NCBI RefSeq assembly: GCF_022809115.1
Contig: NZ_JALGBH010000002.1
Location: 1,429,543-1,493,542, forward strand
Source: Pedobacter montanisoli
Lineage (GTDB): Bacteria > Bacteroidota > Bacteroidia > Sphingobacteriales > Sphingobacteriaceae
Direction: 5' to 3'
DNA length: 64,000 nucleotides
Positions 1-9,201 of this stretch are shown piece by piece. How positions within the stretch are numbered: the stretch's first letter is position 1; every line of letters starts with the position of its first letter. Both the position numbers and the translations under genes were made by a program. The notes beneath the pieces were generated by a model. The model was not told where the DNA came from, did no database searches, and worked only from the letters and a program-made list of their open reading frames with translations.

Positions 1-656
1 GCTTGTACAGCAACAAGTCCTGCAAAAATCATTAAGAGCTTTACAAAATTTCCTTTGGTTGTAGCCAAACTTAGCTTAATAGATTCAAAAGGTGGACTTT
101 GCTTATCAATAATAAAAAACGGATAAAAGATAATACGGATAAAAATGATGAATACTGATAAAATGGCTATACCTACGGCTACATTTACAATCACATCGCC
201 TACGGCCTTTAAATTGGAAATCAAATCCTGATGGTAAAGAAATTTAATTACCCAGTCTATGATAAAAAGTACAGGCATTAAAAGCACAACGATAAAAAAT
301 ATACTTAGTCCAAAATACAAAGTGCCTGCTAAGAATTTAATCACTTCTTTTCGGGTAGGTAAAGTATCTACAATCTGTATTTCTTCATTTTCTGTATGGT
401 CTAAAAGTCTTAGAATGTATTTAATAAGGCAAAGCTCTATTACACAATAACAAAGGATAAAGATCAGGAGCATTACCGCTCTGATACCCACATGTAGTTC
501 TTCAAGGAAAAACGCCATTAATGTAGATGTTGATGCCGTTATAAAAACCAGAAAGCACAGGGTAGCTATGGAAAAATAGTTATCACGTGTAACCTTCCAG
601 GCTTGCATAACCACATCTTTAACCGCGAAAGTACTTTCTTTAAGATAGTTTATCAT
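1..656 (-). CDS. Multi-pass membrane protein, 3' end outside the window
   Basis: An open frame on the minus strand starts with ATG at 656-654 and runs off the left edge without a stop, giving about 218 residues. The translation begins MINYLKESTFAVKDVVMQAW. It shows alternating soluble pieces and long hydrophobic stretches (for example around TLCFLVFITASTSTLMAF and GLSIFFIVVLLMPVLFI), so it is an integral membrane protein with at least four helices. The start overlaps the stop of the upstream glycosyltransferase by ATGA, which suggests translational coupling and a shared transcript. I do not recognise a family. The layout resembles the poorly characterised multi-helix membrane proteins of Bacteroidota, and no function can be assigned. 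Confidence 0.75.
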   Translation of the reverse strand, partial: MINYLKESTFAVKDVVMQAWKVTRDNYFSIATLCFLVFITASTSTLMAFFLEELHVGIRAVMLLIFILCYCVIELCLIKYILRLLDHTENEEIQIVDTLPTRKEVIKFLAGTLYFGLSIFFIVVLLMPVLFIIDWVIKFLYHQDLISNLKAVGDVIVNVAVGIAILSVFIIFIRIIFYPFFIIDKQSPPFESIKLSLATTKGNFVKLLMIFAGLVAVQ

Positions 657-1621
657 GACATTTTAAATATAACTCTTTTTACAAGGTCTTGCATAAAACC
701 TAAACCATAGGCTGTAAGCTGTATAAACGATGCAATAACACTCAAAAATGCAATTTTTATTGATTTATTAACCTGCCAGGCATGAAAAAATATCAACAAA
801 AAATAAAGCAGCACAAAAAAATTGCATATGTATGCCAAAGGTGGACAAAACAGATTACAAACTATAGTGAACAACAAACCTAAAGTAAAAACGGCCGGAA
901 AAAAGTGAACCAGTTTTAATTCTGAAGGGAAATGTTTATAAATATTGATCCGTGCTCTTCCAAAGAAATGCAATTGTTTATAAAACTGCTTAAAGCTTGT
1001 ACGGCGTTTATGGTAAACTTTTGCCTCTGGGATCAGGCCAATTTTAAATCCGTTTTCATGTATGCGGATGCTGTATTCAATATCCTCTCCTAAACGGGTA
1101 AGGATAAATCCACCTACTTTTTCATAAACCTCTCTTGATATTCCCATATTAAAGCTACGTGGATGAAACTGTCCGATGTGTTTTTTATTTCCGCGTATGC
1201 CTCCGGTGGTAAAAGGAGAGGTCATGGCATAGCTGATAGCCTTTTGTATGGGTGTAAAACTCTCATGAGCGGCATCGGGTCCACCAAAAGCATCGAGCTT
1301 ATGCTCATAAAGGTAATTCTTTACAATTTCAAGGTAGTTTGAAGGCACTAAAATATCTGAATCGAAAATGATAAAATAATCGCCTTGAGCACGTTCAAAA
1401 CCAAAATTACGTGAAAAACCCTGTCCTGAATTTTCTTTATAAAAGTATTTTATATCAAGCTTATCGTTGTAAGCAGCTACAATATTTTTTGCATCATTAA
1501 CTGAACCATCTTCTATAACCAGCACTTCAAATTGCGTATAGGTCTGTTTACATAAGGTTGTCAACAGCTCATTAATTTCCTGCGGACGGTTGTATAAAGG
1601 TATAATGATGGAAAAAAACAT
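653..1621 (-). CDS. Family 2 glycosyltransferase with C-terminal membrane helices
   Basis: The 322-residue protein opens with the GT-A nucleotide-binding start SIIIPLYNR (residues 4-12). VIEDGS follows at 35-40, then the metal-binding FDSD at 86-89 and a GED acceptor-loop motif near 178-180, the usual order for inverting GT2 enzymes. After about residue 235 there are three hydrophobic segments, so the catalytic domain is anchored to the inner membrane and faces the cytoplasm. It probably transfers a sugar from a nucleotide donor to a lipid or polysaccharide precursor. Donor and acceptor cannot be read from sequence. It lies 60 bases after another GT2 gene and overlaps the next membrane protein by four bases, so the three are likely cotranscribed and may build a cell-surface glycan. 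Confidence 0.88.
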   Translation of the reverse strand: MFFSIIIPLYNRPQEINELLTTLCKQTYTQFEVLVIEDGSVNDAKNIVAAYNDKLDIKYFYKENSGQGFSRNFGFERAQGDYFIIFDSDILVPSNYLEIVKNYLYEHKLDAFGGPDAAHESFTPIQKAISYAMTSPFTTGGIRGNKKHIGQFHPRSFNMGISREVYEKVGGFILTRLGEDIEYSIRIHENGFKIGLIPEAKVYHKRRTSFKQFYKQLHFFGRARINIYKHFPSELKLVHFFPAVFTLGLLFTIVCNLFCPPLAYICNFFVLLYFLLIFFHAWQVNKSIKIAFLSVIASFIQLTAYGLGFMQDLVKRVIFKMS

Positions 1622-1681
1622 ATCTTGAAATGAAAGCCGAAAGACGACGAACCAAAGCTCTTTTAGCTTTAGTCGCTAAAC

Positions 1682-2635
1682 TCAATTAATTTCTTTTTCT
1701 ATTAAATATTGATTACGCTCAGGAGCGCTACGTGTTACCAGTTCGGCCACAAAACCTGTTAAAAACATTTGCGATCCCACAACAATAGCTACAAGTGCAA
1801 TATAAAACAGTGGTTGATCGGTAATCTCTCTTTTATAGGGGATGTGCATGGCGATATGATAGAGTTTTACCCCGATCATCCACAAGGCCATAATGGTACC
1901 CAATAAAAAGCTTAGCACCCCTAAAGAGCCAAAAAAGTGCATCGGACGTTTGCCAAATTTACCTACAAAAAAGATAGAAAGCAGATCTAAAAAGCCATTT
2001 ACAAAACGGCTTAAGCCAAATTTGGTAACACCGTATTTGCGGGCTCTATGCTCTACTACCTGCTCGCCTATTTTGCTAAATCCTGCCCATTTTGCAATTA
2101 CCGGAATATATCTGTGCATTTCACCGTAAACCTCTATGGTTTTTACCACATCGTTACGGTATGCTTTTAAACCACAATTAAAATCATTGAGTTTTATACC
2201 GCTCATTTTACGGGTTGCGGCATTGAATAATTTGGTAGGAATGGTTTTGGTAATAGGATCATAGCGTTTCTTTTTCCAGCCCGAAATCAGGTCGTATTTT
2301 TCTTCCCTGACCCTTCTGTATAACTCTGGTATCTCATCAGGACTATCCTGCAAATCTGCATCCATAGTGATAACCACATCGCCTTTTGTAGCTGCAAAGC
2401 CTACGTTTAAAGCCGCTGATTTACCATAATTTCGCCTGAACTTAATTGCTCGCACGGTTGAATATTCTTCTTTAAGCTGGTTAATTACCTGCCATGAATC
2501 ATCTGTACTGCCATCATCAACAAATATAGCCTCGTAACTAAAGTTATTTGCAATCATTACGGTATTAATCCAGGCCATTAATTCGGGCAATGATTCTTCT
2601 TCATTAAATAAAGGAATTACGACTGATATATCCAT
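1682..2635 (-). CDS. GtrB/DPM1-like polyprenyl-phosphate glycosyltransferase (GT2)
   Basis: The 317-residue protein has the GT2 start VVIPLFNEEES (5-15), DDGS at 40-43 and MDADLQDSP with its DAD at 92-94, a signature of the dolichol-phosphate mannose synthase/GtrB branch. Two long hydrophobic segments near 235-260 and 275-300 match the C-terminal membrane hairpin of GtrB proteins. Members move a sugar from UDP- or GDP-sugar to undecaprenyl phosphate at the cytoplasmic face of the inner membrane, for later use in glycan modification. It is transcribed ahead of the second GT2 gene and behind a strong terminator, so it is probably the first gene of that small operon. The sugar is unknown. Confidence 0.88.
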   Translation of the reverse strand: MDISVVIPLFNEEESLPELMAWINTVMIANNFSYEAIFVDDGSTDDSWQVINQLKEEYSTVRAIKFRRNYGKSAALNVGFAATKGDVVITMDADLQDSPDEIPELYRRVREEKYDLISGWKKKRYDPITKTIPTKLFNAATRKMSGIKLNDFNCGLKAYRNDVVKTIEVYGEMHRYIPVIAKWAGFSKIGEQVVEHRARKYGVTKFGLSRFVNGFLDLLSIFFVGKFGKRPMHFFGSLGVLSFLLGTIMALWMIGVKLYHIAMHIPYKREITDQPLFYIALVAIVVGSQMFLTGFVAELVTRSAPERNQYLIEKEIN

Positions 2636-2662
2636 TTATGTTGATTAACGTTAAGGTATTCA

Positions 2663-2717
2663 AAAAACAACGTGCAAATTTCATCAAATAAATTGATAAA
2701 ATCTGCACGTTGTTTAA
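2663..2717 (-). terminator. Rho-independent terminator after the DUF4199 gene
   Basis: On the minus strand AAACAACGTGCA pairs with TGCACGTTGTTT across a partly paired inner part (GATTTTATCAA against TTTGATGAAATT), followed by a run of six T. It lies 19 bases past the DUF4199 stop and ahead of the glycosyltransferase start, so it should separate those two transcription units. Confidence 0.85.
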
Positions 2718-2733
2718 TTTCTATTTGTAATTT

Positions 2734-3324
2734 TTATTGTTCTGAGGGTTGTTCGTTAATTACATTGGCAAAGGGGTTAGGATCGCTTTTCTTAAATATC
2801 AAGGCGAAAATCAAAGCGCCTATAAAGTACATTACTGCCGAAATACCGAAACCTACTATTGCCTGGCCAAAGCTTGGAGAGAACTGTTTATCTAAGCTCT
2901 TTTCAGTGCTTTCCAATGCTTTTGCAGTGTCTTCATCACTTAAGCCTAATGATTTCATGGTACTTTCACTTTTAGACAATACCATCTCTTTCATAGTTGT
3001 TGGATAAGAAGGATCTATGTATTTACCGAAAGCGATGTTGAAAATATACATGATAGCCATAGAAAGAAGAAAGGTTACAAAAATCGGTCCTAATGCCTGG
3101 CTAAAAGTCCAGTAACCTCCAGCTTTTTTCCTCATGTCTAAACAGAAGAAAATAGCTAAGGCTATACCGATCAACATAGTTAAGATACCATAAGTATATG
3201 AACCCATTATAGATGGCATGACATACCAGCTAATTAAAAAAATAACGATATTAATAATGCCCCAAATTAATCCATTTTTGAGCGCCTCGCTTTTTAGGTT
3301 TACACCCGGTTGATTGTTTACCAT
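2734..3324 (-). CDS. DUF4199 family membrane protein
   Basis: The 196-residue protein has four hydrophobic segments: about 18-36, 42-62, 76-98 and 153-178. A polar, acidic loop of about 50 residues lies between the third and fourth. The beginning (SEALKNGLIWGIINIVIFLISW) and the RKKAGGYWTFSQAL segment are typical of DUF4199, a family found almost only in Bacteroidota and without a known function. It is predicted to be in the inner membrane. It follows a hypothetical gene by 11 bases in the same direction and is closed by a clear terminator, so it seems to be the last gene of the operon that starts at the BatA gene. Confidence 0.85.
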   Translation of the reverse strand: MVNNQPGVNLKSEALKNGLIWGIINIVIFLISWYVMPSIMGSYTYGILTMLIGIALAIFFCLDMRKKAGGYWTFSQALGPIFVTFLLSMAIMYIFNIAFGKYIDPSYPTTMKEMVLSKSESTMKSLGLSDEDTAKALESTEKSLDKQFSPSFGQAIVGFGISAVMYFIGALIFALIFKKSDPNPFANVINEQPSEQ

Positions 3325-3335
3325 AGCAATTTAAA

Positions 3336-4010
3336 TTATTTAGTTTTGTTAAATTTAGCAATTAAACTGTAAACAGCCGCATCAAAGGCCTTATTATTGC
3401 TAAATTTAATCAGATCTTTAACAATCTGTTCTCCTCCATTAGGTTGATGAAAGAAAGCCATAAATGGAACAAAAAGCGCTTCCATTTCTTCTCCAAGATT
3501 TAAGATTTTAGCATTCAGACAAATATCTTCAACACTACTTTCGGCCAATTGCTGGTTGCTGATGATGTCCTCATAAATATGAAATTCATCCTGAAATTCA
3601 TCTTCTTCTACCAATAAGAACTCCTTTAAAAAGTCTTCGAGCCCTGGTTTCAATTGCTCATCATTGCACTCATTGATATACAGCAACAGGTTAAGTAGCT
3701 CTGTGCCTCTATCTATGGTTTCTTCCTCTATGCCTTCCCATTCCTTAGAATCGAGATAGTCAGCTTCAAGTCTGTTTACATCACTGGTAAAGAAATTGAT
3801 CATCAACAGATCAAACAACACCTCTCTTAATTCGTCAAATTTCGGATTATCATCTACCACAGCATCAAAAGCTTCTACTTTATCCATAAAATTGGCTTCC
3901 ATGGCAAAAACAGGTAAAAGCCCATCTATAAATGACTGACCTTCGGCACCTTCTATTGCTGCATATTGATTAATAGCCTCTTCTAAGGCTTTTTTTACAT
4001 TACTATTCAT
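3336..4010 (-). CDS. Hypothetical acidic protein
   Basis: A 224-residue, strongly acidic protein that is probably all alpha-helical, with no signal peptide or membrane segment, so it is likely cytoplasmic. I recognise no motif or catalytic residue. Its start overlaps the end of the dihydroorotase-like gene by eight bases, and it is followed after 11 bases by the DUF4199 gene. It is therefore almost certainly translated from the same mRNA as those genes. It could be a partner or chaperone of a neighbour, but that is only a guess from position. Confidence 0.75.
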   Translation of the reverse strand: MNSNVKKALEEAINQYAAIEGAEGQSFIDGLLPVFAMEANFMDKVEAFDAVVDDNPKFDELREVLFDLLMINFFTSDVNRLEADYLDSKEWEGIEEETIDRGTELLNLLLYINECNDEQLKPGLEDFLKEFLLVEEDEFQDEFHIYEDIISNQQLAESSVEDICLNAKILNLGEEMEALFVPFMAFFHQPNGGEQIVKDLIKFSNNKAFDAAVYSLIAKFNKTK

Positions 4011-5265
4011 AAGATTGATATTGACTGTTGTTATACACTAACTGAACTTTACCTGTAAGCTCTTTATTTAACAATGGAGAGTTTGCAGATTTTGAATAAT
4101 TATTTTGTGAGGTATATTGCCATTTCTGCTCAGGGTTATACACCACGAAATTCGCTTTTGACCCCACTTTGATTACCGGAGTTTCTAGTTTTAAAAGCTT
4201 ACGTGGGTTAAGCGCCATTTTCTGTACGATTAACTCGGGAGAAAGGCCTGCCTGTAACAATAATGGCAATGCGGTTTGCAAAGCTATGATGCCATAAGCA
4301 GCAATCTCAAACTCTACATCTTTGAATTCGATTTCATGCGGGCGGTGCTGGGTTGATATGGCATCTATTGTTCCATCTTTTAAACCTGCAAGCAAAGCTT
4401 TTACATCTGCTTTACTACGCAAAGGAGGTTTTACTTTATAATTACTATCAAAACCACTCAAAAGATCATCGGTAAAAATCAATTGATGTGCCGCTACATC
4501 GCAGGTTACTTTTATACCATCTTTTTTAGCTTTTTTTATCATAGTAACCGCTCCGGCAGTTGAAATATTACTGATGTGCACAGGCGCACCATGGTATTGC
4601 GCAAGAAATAAATCTCTTGATATCTGCATTTCTTCTGCCAAAGCAGGAATGCCTTTCATGCCTAGTAAAATGGTATTTTCACTTTCGTTTACATGTGCCT
4701 TAGTTGAAATGGCTTTGTTTTCAGGAAATGTAATCAGCAATCCATCAAATCCTAAGGCATATTGTAAAGCCCTACTCATAAAACCATCATCGGTAAGGGT
4801 TTTATTACCTTCTGAAAAAGCTACCGCTCCGGCTGTTTTCATATCGTACATCTCGGCAAGTTCTTTTCCTTCCAGATTTTGGCTAATGGCGCCTAAAGGA
4901 TAAATATCTACCAGATTTCCTTTAGCTTTATTTAATAAATATTCTACCTCGCTTTTGCTATGGATTACCGGTTTTGTCGAAGGTTGCACAGCTACAGCAG
5001 TAAAACCTCCGGCTTTTGCCGCAGCAGTTCCGGTCTTCAGGTCTTCTTTGGTTTCAAATCCAGGATCGCCAATCATACAGTTCAGGTCCATAAATCCCGG
5101 CGATAAGATGGATCCGGCAGCTTCAAATACCTGCTCATTTTTATTTGCGGTTAAATGTTCTGCTATAGCCGTGATACTTCCTTTTTCAATTCTGATATCG
5201 CAAGTTTTGCTGTTAAACTCGCTCTTCGGATCTGCAATTTTAATGCTCTTAACTAAGAGGTTCAT
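4003..5265 (-). CDS. Dihydroorotase-like protein, catalytic residues lost (probable pseudoenzyme)
   Basis: The 420-residue protein follows the class I dihydroorotase fold from end to end: PGFMDL near 56-61, GDPGFETKEDL at 66-76, AAAKAGGFTAV at 81-91, KVKPPLRS at 277-284 and GIIALQTALPLLL near 326-338. The metal-binding and catalytic positions are replaced. The usual HxH is N62-C-M64, the usual SDDG is SEGN at 151-154, the VHAED segment reads ITFPEN, HLST reads NIST at 233-236, and the catalytic ATDHAPH reads STQHRPH with Q306. Active enzymes close dihydroorotate in pyrimidine synthesis. This copy should not bind zinc. It may be a structural partner, as known for inactive PyrC homologues that support aspartate transcarbamoylase. 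It overlaps both neighbouring genes. Confidence 0.88.
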   Translation of the reverse strand: MNLLVKSIKIADPKSEFNSKTCDIRIEKGSITAIAEHLTANKNEQVFEAAGSILSPGFMDLNCMIGDPGFETKEDLKTGTAAAKAGGFTAVAVQPSTKPVIHSKSEVEYLLNKAKGNLVDIYPLGAISQNLEGKELAEMYDMKTAGAVAFSEGNKTLTDDGFMSRALQYALGFDGLLITFPENKAISTKAHVNESENTILLGMKGIPALAEEMQISRDLFLAQYHGAPVHISNISTAGAVTMIKKAKKDGIKVTCDVAAHQLIFTDDLLSGFDSNYKVKPPLRSKADVKALLAGLKDGTIDAISTQHRPHEIEFKDVEFEIAAYGIIALQTALPLLLQAGLSPELIVQKMALNPRKLLKLETPVIKVGSKANFVVYNPEQKWQYTSQNNYSKSANSPLLNKELTGKVQLVYNNSQYQSYE

Positions 5266-7307
5266 GAATGTGTATGTTTTTGAATTTTATAAAATCTAAT
5301 CAGTAAAATCTCCGTTAAAATAGAAACCAGGCACAAAATTAGGCAAAGTTTCCATAACTCTGTTCCATTATTTTTGATGTCAACAGCCGATTGAATGCTC
5401 TTGTTGCTGGTATCTGTAAAACGAATGTGCTGCTTTCCGAAAAGTTTCTCCAGATCATCCTGAGTAGAAAACTTCATCAACGATTCAGAACGATCGTCAT
5501 TGAAAGCAACAATTGCCAAAGTTGAATCGGCTTTTTTCACTTCATAAAAACCTGCTTTTTTAATCTGATCGTCTATATACAACAAGGTCTTATTGGCATT
5601 TTGTTTAACTTCAGGTATAACCTCAAAATCGTCGTTAATTATTTTTAAGGTTTGATTTTTGCCTAAAGTGGTTTGTGCTGTTTCTATAGCGTGGTCTTTA
5701 CCCACTGTATAAAACAAAGGAAGATCTTTTACGCTAGCAAATGTAATCTTGTACATTACAGGAATAAACAAGGGATGTCTTGCAAAATTGCTTTCCGTCT
5801 CATTTAAACCCGACGACAAGAGATAAACACTACCTATACCTTTTGAAAATTTAGCCAGAAAGAAATTACCTAAGGGCAATTGCATTAAATTTTCCTGGTA
5901 TTGTCCCTGCGTTTTTGCATAGCTAAAATATTGATGAACCTGTGGTAAATCCATTTTTTCGGGTAACTGCTCAAATACATCTTTAAATAAAGGGTGCTTA
6001 AGCTCTACCTGATTAACTTTAATATCTGCCTTATTAACCTGAACAACCGTTGGAAGATTCAATGTTTTTAGAAATTCATTATAAACTTCTTTACTTGCAC
6101 TAACATCAGGAAAAATAACAACAGAACCACCATTATTAATATAATTCTTTAATTCATTAGCCAAACCTGTTGAGGGATTTTGAAGTGCATTTAAAACCAC
6201 CAGGCTAAATTTTGATATAGCCGTATAATTGATGTTATTTTCGGGTACCCGGGTTAAGTTAAAATATGGATCTGCCCCATATAAAGCATCTACATATTTA
6301 GACAATTCCTGCTTGCCATTAATAACCAAAACCGACTGGTTCTGGTTTACGTTAAAGGTAAAATTAAGGTTATCATCAAAAGTTAACGGAAAATCTTTAA
6401 TGCTGACCACTGCTTTTTGCCAACCTGTGCTCAGTCCATTAAATGATAAGGTATCGTATTTGCTTTGTCCGGCTTTTACCGTAACATTAGCTACTGCTTT
6501 TTGCTGATTATTGATGAGCAATTTAAGTGGGATGTTCTGCGCATCCTCCTCGCTGTAATTGCGTACTTTTACCACTATCTTTTCTGAAGTACCCGGTAAA
6601 TGAACCGGAGAAAGAAAGCTCACACTGTCAACCGCTATATTGGGCAGCGCATTTGCATTCAGTTTAATTAAAGATATCTGATTGTTCTCTTCTTTCTTGA
6701 TTTGTTCTTTTCCTGCAAAACTTTCCTGAAAATCTGAAATGACATAAGAGATATAGCTCCCTTCTCCGGTAAAAACAGCCTGTTGCCTGTTAATTATCTG
6801 TTGCAGTTCACGGTGTATAGGCGAAACTTTAATTTCGTCTATGGCCGACAAGATTTCTTCTTTATTCAGCAGGCGTTGATGCTTACCCTCAAAATCATTG
6901 GTTAGCAGTTGGAATTTATCATTTAACGCATAAGAACTTACTATTTTTTTGGCTGTTCTTTTCGCTTCGTCCAATAAACTTCCTTCCTTATTTACAGCAT
7001 CCATGCTGTAAGAGTTATCTACAAATACACTGATTACTTTTCTTACATCAAGGTCTGTCTGGGTATTGTTCGTAAAATAAGGACGGGCAAAAGCCAGCAC
7101 CAGAAATACAATGGCTAATATCCTGCAAAGTAAAATCAGTAAGTTTTTAAGGTTTTGACGGGAAGAATTCTGCTCTTTCACCTCTTTCAAAAAGGCTACA
7201 TTACTGAAGTAAACTTTTTTATATTTTCTGAAATTGAATAGGTGAATGACAATAGGAATGGCTATAGCCAGCAATGCAAACAAAAAACCCGGATAAAGGA
7301 AATTCAT
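5262..7307 (-). CDS. BatA-type VWA domain membrane protein
   Basis: The 681-residue protein begins with the BatA N-terminal region: a helix at about 5-22, the conserved HLFNFRKYKKVYFSN at 22-36 and a second helix near 55-74 ending in AFARPYF. A von Willebrand A-like domain follows, with the metal-site motif DNSYS at 97-101. A long periplasmic part and a final membrane helix near 655-672 complete the protein. Family members sit in the inner membrane and are thought to make protein contacts in the periplasm. The usual MoxR and other Bat genes are not next to it, so this is a stand-alone version. Its stop overlaps the start of the dihydroorotase-like gene (ATGA), so the two are translationally coupled. 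Confidence 0.88.
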   Translation of the reverse strand: MNFLYPGFLFALLAIAIPIVIHLFNFRKYKKVYFSNVAFLKEVKEQNSSRQNLKNLLILLCRILAIVFLVLAFARPYFTNNTQTDLDVRKVISVFVDNSYSMDAVNKEGSLLDEAKRTAKKIVSSYALNDKFQLLTNDFEGKHQRLLNKEEILSAIDEIKVSPIHRELQQIINRQQAVFTGEGSYISYVISDFQESFAGKEQIKKEENNQISLIKLNANALPNIAVDSVSFLSPVHLPGTSEKIVVKVRNYSEEDAQNIPLKLLINNQQKAVANVTVKAGQSKYDTLSFNGLSTGWQKAVVSIKDFPLTFDDNLNFTFNVNQNQSVLVINGKQELSKYVDALYGADPYFNLTRVPENNINYTAISKFSLVVLNALQNPSTGLANELKNYINNGGSVVIFPDVSASKEVYNEFLKTLNLPTVVQVNKADIKVNQVELKHPLFKDVFEQLPEKMDLPQVHQYFSYAKTQGQYQENLMQLPLGNFFLAKFSKGIGSVYLLSSGLNETESNFARHPLFIPVMYKITFASVKDLPLFYTVGKDHAIETAQTTLGKNQTLKIINDDFEVIPEVKQNANKTLLYIDDQIKKAGFYEVKKADSTLAIVAFNDDRSESLMKFSTQDDLEKLFGKQHIRFTDTSNKSIQSAVDIKNNGTELWKLCLILCLVSILTEILLIRFYKIQKHTHS

Positions 7308-7431
7308 TAAAAACCAAAGTTAGGAATTTTATACAATTTACCTAACGTAGCCTGCTGTAAAAAAGTTTTTCTATAGAATATAGCGTAAAAGGTGTTAAAA
7401 CAAATTCAGCATAACTATTGTTTCTCTCCCA

Positions 7432-7492
7432 ACCGTCATCCTGAACTTCCCGAAATGAGTTGGGGACAGGCTGTTTCAGGATCTTTTACATA
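7432..7492. repeat. Dispersed intergenic repeat, copy 1
   Basis: The stretch contains CGTCATCCTGAACTTCCCG and later TTTCAGGATCTTTTA, so CCTGA and TCAGG can pair across it. The same plan recurs near 19868-19952 and 28862-28966. It lies between the BatA gene start and the L,D-transpeptidase stop, and its end runs into the last codons of the latter. No coding role is visible. Confidence 0.65.
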
Positions 7493-9069
7493 TACCTTTT
7501 CAAAGCTTCCCATAAAATAGGGTCGTACTCATAAACATCGGGTATGAATTCTACTTTATTGTTATGTGCCCAAGCTGTAAAATACGATACCACCACTGCA
7601 ACGCCTTTTCTTGTTGCAAACCAAGTAGGTTTTAACTGAAAGGTATTTAAGGTATCTGTTTTTTTAGCCATCTTGGTTTTAAACAACTCAGTCTTGGCAG
7701 TATCAACAGGTGGCAAATCTACTTCCATGCGTAGTTTATCGTATTCCTTATCATTATTTACCAGCAACTGCGCAAATTTAAGCGGATCTTCTACCCTTAT
7801 ACAGCCGTGGCTAATGGCTCTTTTACTCAAACTAAAACCATATTTAGCATTGGTATCATGTAAGTAAATACTAGAACTGTTATCAAAAACAAATTTGAAT
7901 TTCCCTAAAGCATTTCCATCGCCCGAACCCTGTTTAAAAGAGAAAGGCAATTTTTCTCTCGGATATTTATCCCATTGTATGGTATCTGGTTCATCTATAA
8001 GTTTGCCATTCTGGTAAACCTTGATATTATTGTTCGATAAATAAGCCGGATTTTTCATTACCATCCAGTAGATTTCGCTTTTTGCAATACTTGCTGGTAT
8101 ATTCCAGATAGGATTTACCTGAATAGAGTTAAAAACACTCACCAATTGTGGGGTTTCATGATTTTTAGGTTTATCGTCCAGTTTACCCGATTTAAGGTAA
8201 GCCTTCATTTTATCTGCATAACCAGCTTCCCTTTTCTCACCTACACAAACCTTCATTGAAGTTAAGGTATCTGCTCCTTTAATCCAGGTTAGCCTGAAAT
8301 CAGGTATATTTACCCATACTGCTTCACTGGTATTTACGGGCAATTGCCAACGCATCCGTTCCAAATTAATTTTAATCGTCTTTATCGCTTCATTGTCCTC
8401 ATTCTTTAAACTATCGCGATATAAAGCAAGACCCTTTTTCAGCGCTAAGTAAGCAGGAGCAGCAGGTTGTGATTTTTTGAGTTCAGCTACTAGATCTGTT
8501 GTATTTAAAACAGAGTCCATTTTAGCACTGTCTGGTCTTAGATTTTTAATGTAATAACGGTTTAAGAAATTGGCCGGATTGATAGCCCCATAACGCATAA
8601 AATTAGTGTATTTGCTCAATGCCAAGACTGAGCTAACTTCCAAGTCGGCAACCGCAGCGTACACTTCATCAATATTTTTAAATTTATTGGCCTTGAGTAC
8701 GGCTAAATCTTTTTCTAATGCTGAGGACAGGAAAATTTCAGGATTAAAACCATCTTCATAGCTGCTTAAAATATAATTCTTTAAACTATCTAATCCGCCG
8801 TTAACATAAAATTTGGTAACTAACAGCGGTAAATATTCATTAGCTTGATAATAGGCCTCTATAACTTTGGGATTGAGACTGGCATTAATATGTTTAGCTA
8901 AAACCTCTTTAAAAATCGGTTTATAAGCTGCTGTATCAAATTGATTGTACAATTTATTGTTAAAATGACTGCTCAGCACCTTTGCTATTTCAGGTTTTTC
9001 TTTAAACCAGCTACATGCAGTTAAAACAATAGAAAAAAGCGTAAAAAGTAATAATTTCCTCAAGTTCAC
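7486..9069 (-). CDS. YcbB-like L,D-transpeptidase, lipoprotein
   Basis: The 527-residue protein starts with a lipoprotein signal peptide ending in the lipobox LTAC (C19), so it is anchored in an envelope membrane. The C-terminal half holds the YkuD catalytic domain. The active-site motif SHGCIR lies near residue 420, with the nucleophilic cysteine and the nearby histidine present. The long N-terminal part resembles the YcbB scaffold domain. Such enzymes make 3-3 cross-links between diaminopimelate residues of peptidoglycan or attach proteins to it. The gene is divergent from the histidine operon, with about 260 bases between them. Its activity is inferred from the intact motif. Confidence 0.9.
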   Translation of the reverse strand: MNLRKLLLFTLFSIVLTACSWFKEKPEIAKVLSSHFNNKLYNQFDTAAYKPIFKEVLAKHINASLNPKVIEAYYQANEYLPLLVTKFYVNGGLDSLKNYILSSYEDGFNPEIFLSSALEKDLAVLKANKFKNIDEVYAAVADLEVSSVLALSKYTNFMRYGAINPANFLNRYYIKNLRPDSAKMDSVLNTTDLVAELKKSQPAAPAYLALKKGLALYRDSLKNEDNEAIKTIKINLERMRWQLPVNTSEAVWVNIPDFRLTWIKGADTLTSMKVCVGEKREAGYADKMKAYLKSGKLDDKPKNHETPQLVSVFNSIQVNPIWNIPASIAKSEIYWMVMKNPAYLSNNNIKVYQNGKLIDEPDTIQWDKYPREKLPFSFKQGSGDGNALGKFKFVFDNSSSIYLHDTNAKYGFSLSKRAISHGCIRVEDPLKFAQLLVNNDKEYDKLRMEVDLPPVDTAKTELFKTKMAKKTDTLNTFQLKPTWFATRKGVAVVVSYFTAWAHNNKVEFIPDVYEYDPILWEALKRYM

Positions 9070-9134
9070 GTATTAATTTAAATGGATTGCACCATAATAT
9101 GTCAAGCTCATAACAAATTAAATGCCATTATTTT

Positions 9135-9164
9135 TTTGTTTTTGAAGTATCAGATGTATATTTG
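9135..9164 (+). promoter_or_regulatory. Probable promoter of the histidine operon
   Basis: TATATTTG at 9157-9164 matches the Bacteroidota -7 box TAnnTTTG exactly. TTTG at 9135-9138, 18 bases upstream, matches the -33 box. Transcription would start near 9170, about 30 bases before the leader peptide. The consensus is established knowledge; use of this site is inferred. Confidence 0.7.
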
Positions 9165-9201
9165 CATATCGTCTTCTTTAAGAAGGGAATAAACATTAAA
9201 A

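Noticed and set aside
5262..7307. A Bat aerotolerance operon
   Set aside because: Only the BatA-type N-terminal region is present; no MoxR ATPase, DUF58 or TPR Bat genes are adjacent.
7315..7322. TAACTTTG on the minus strand as promoter of the BatA gene
   Set aside because: It lies only about eight bases before the start codon, which would give an almost leaderless mRNA, and no -33 box is in place.
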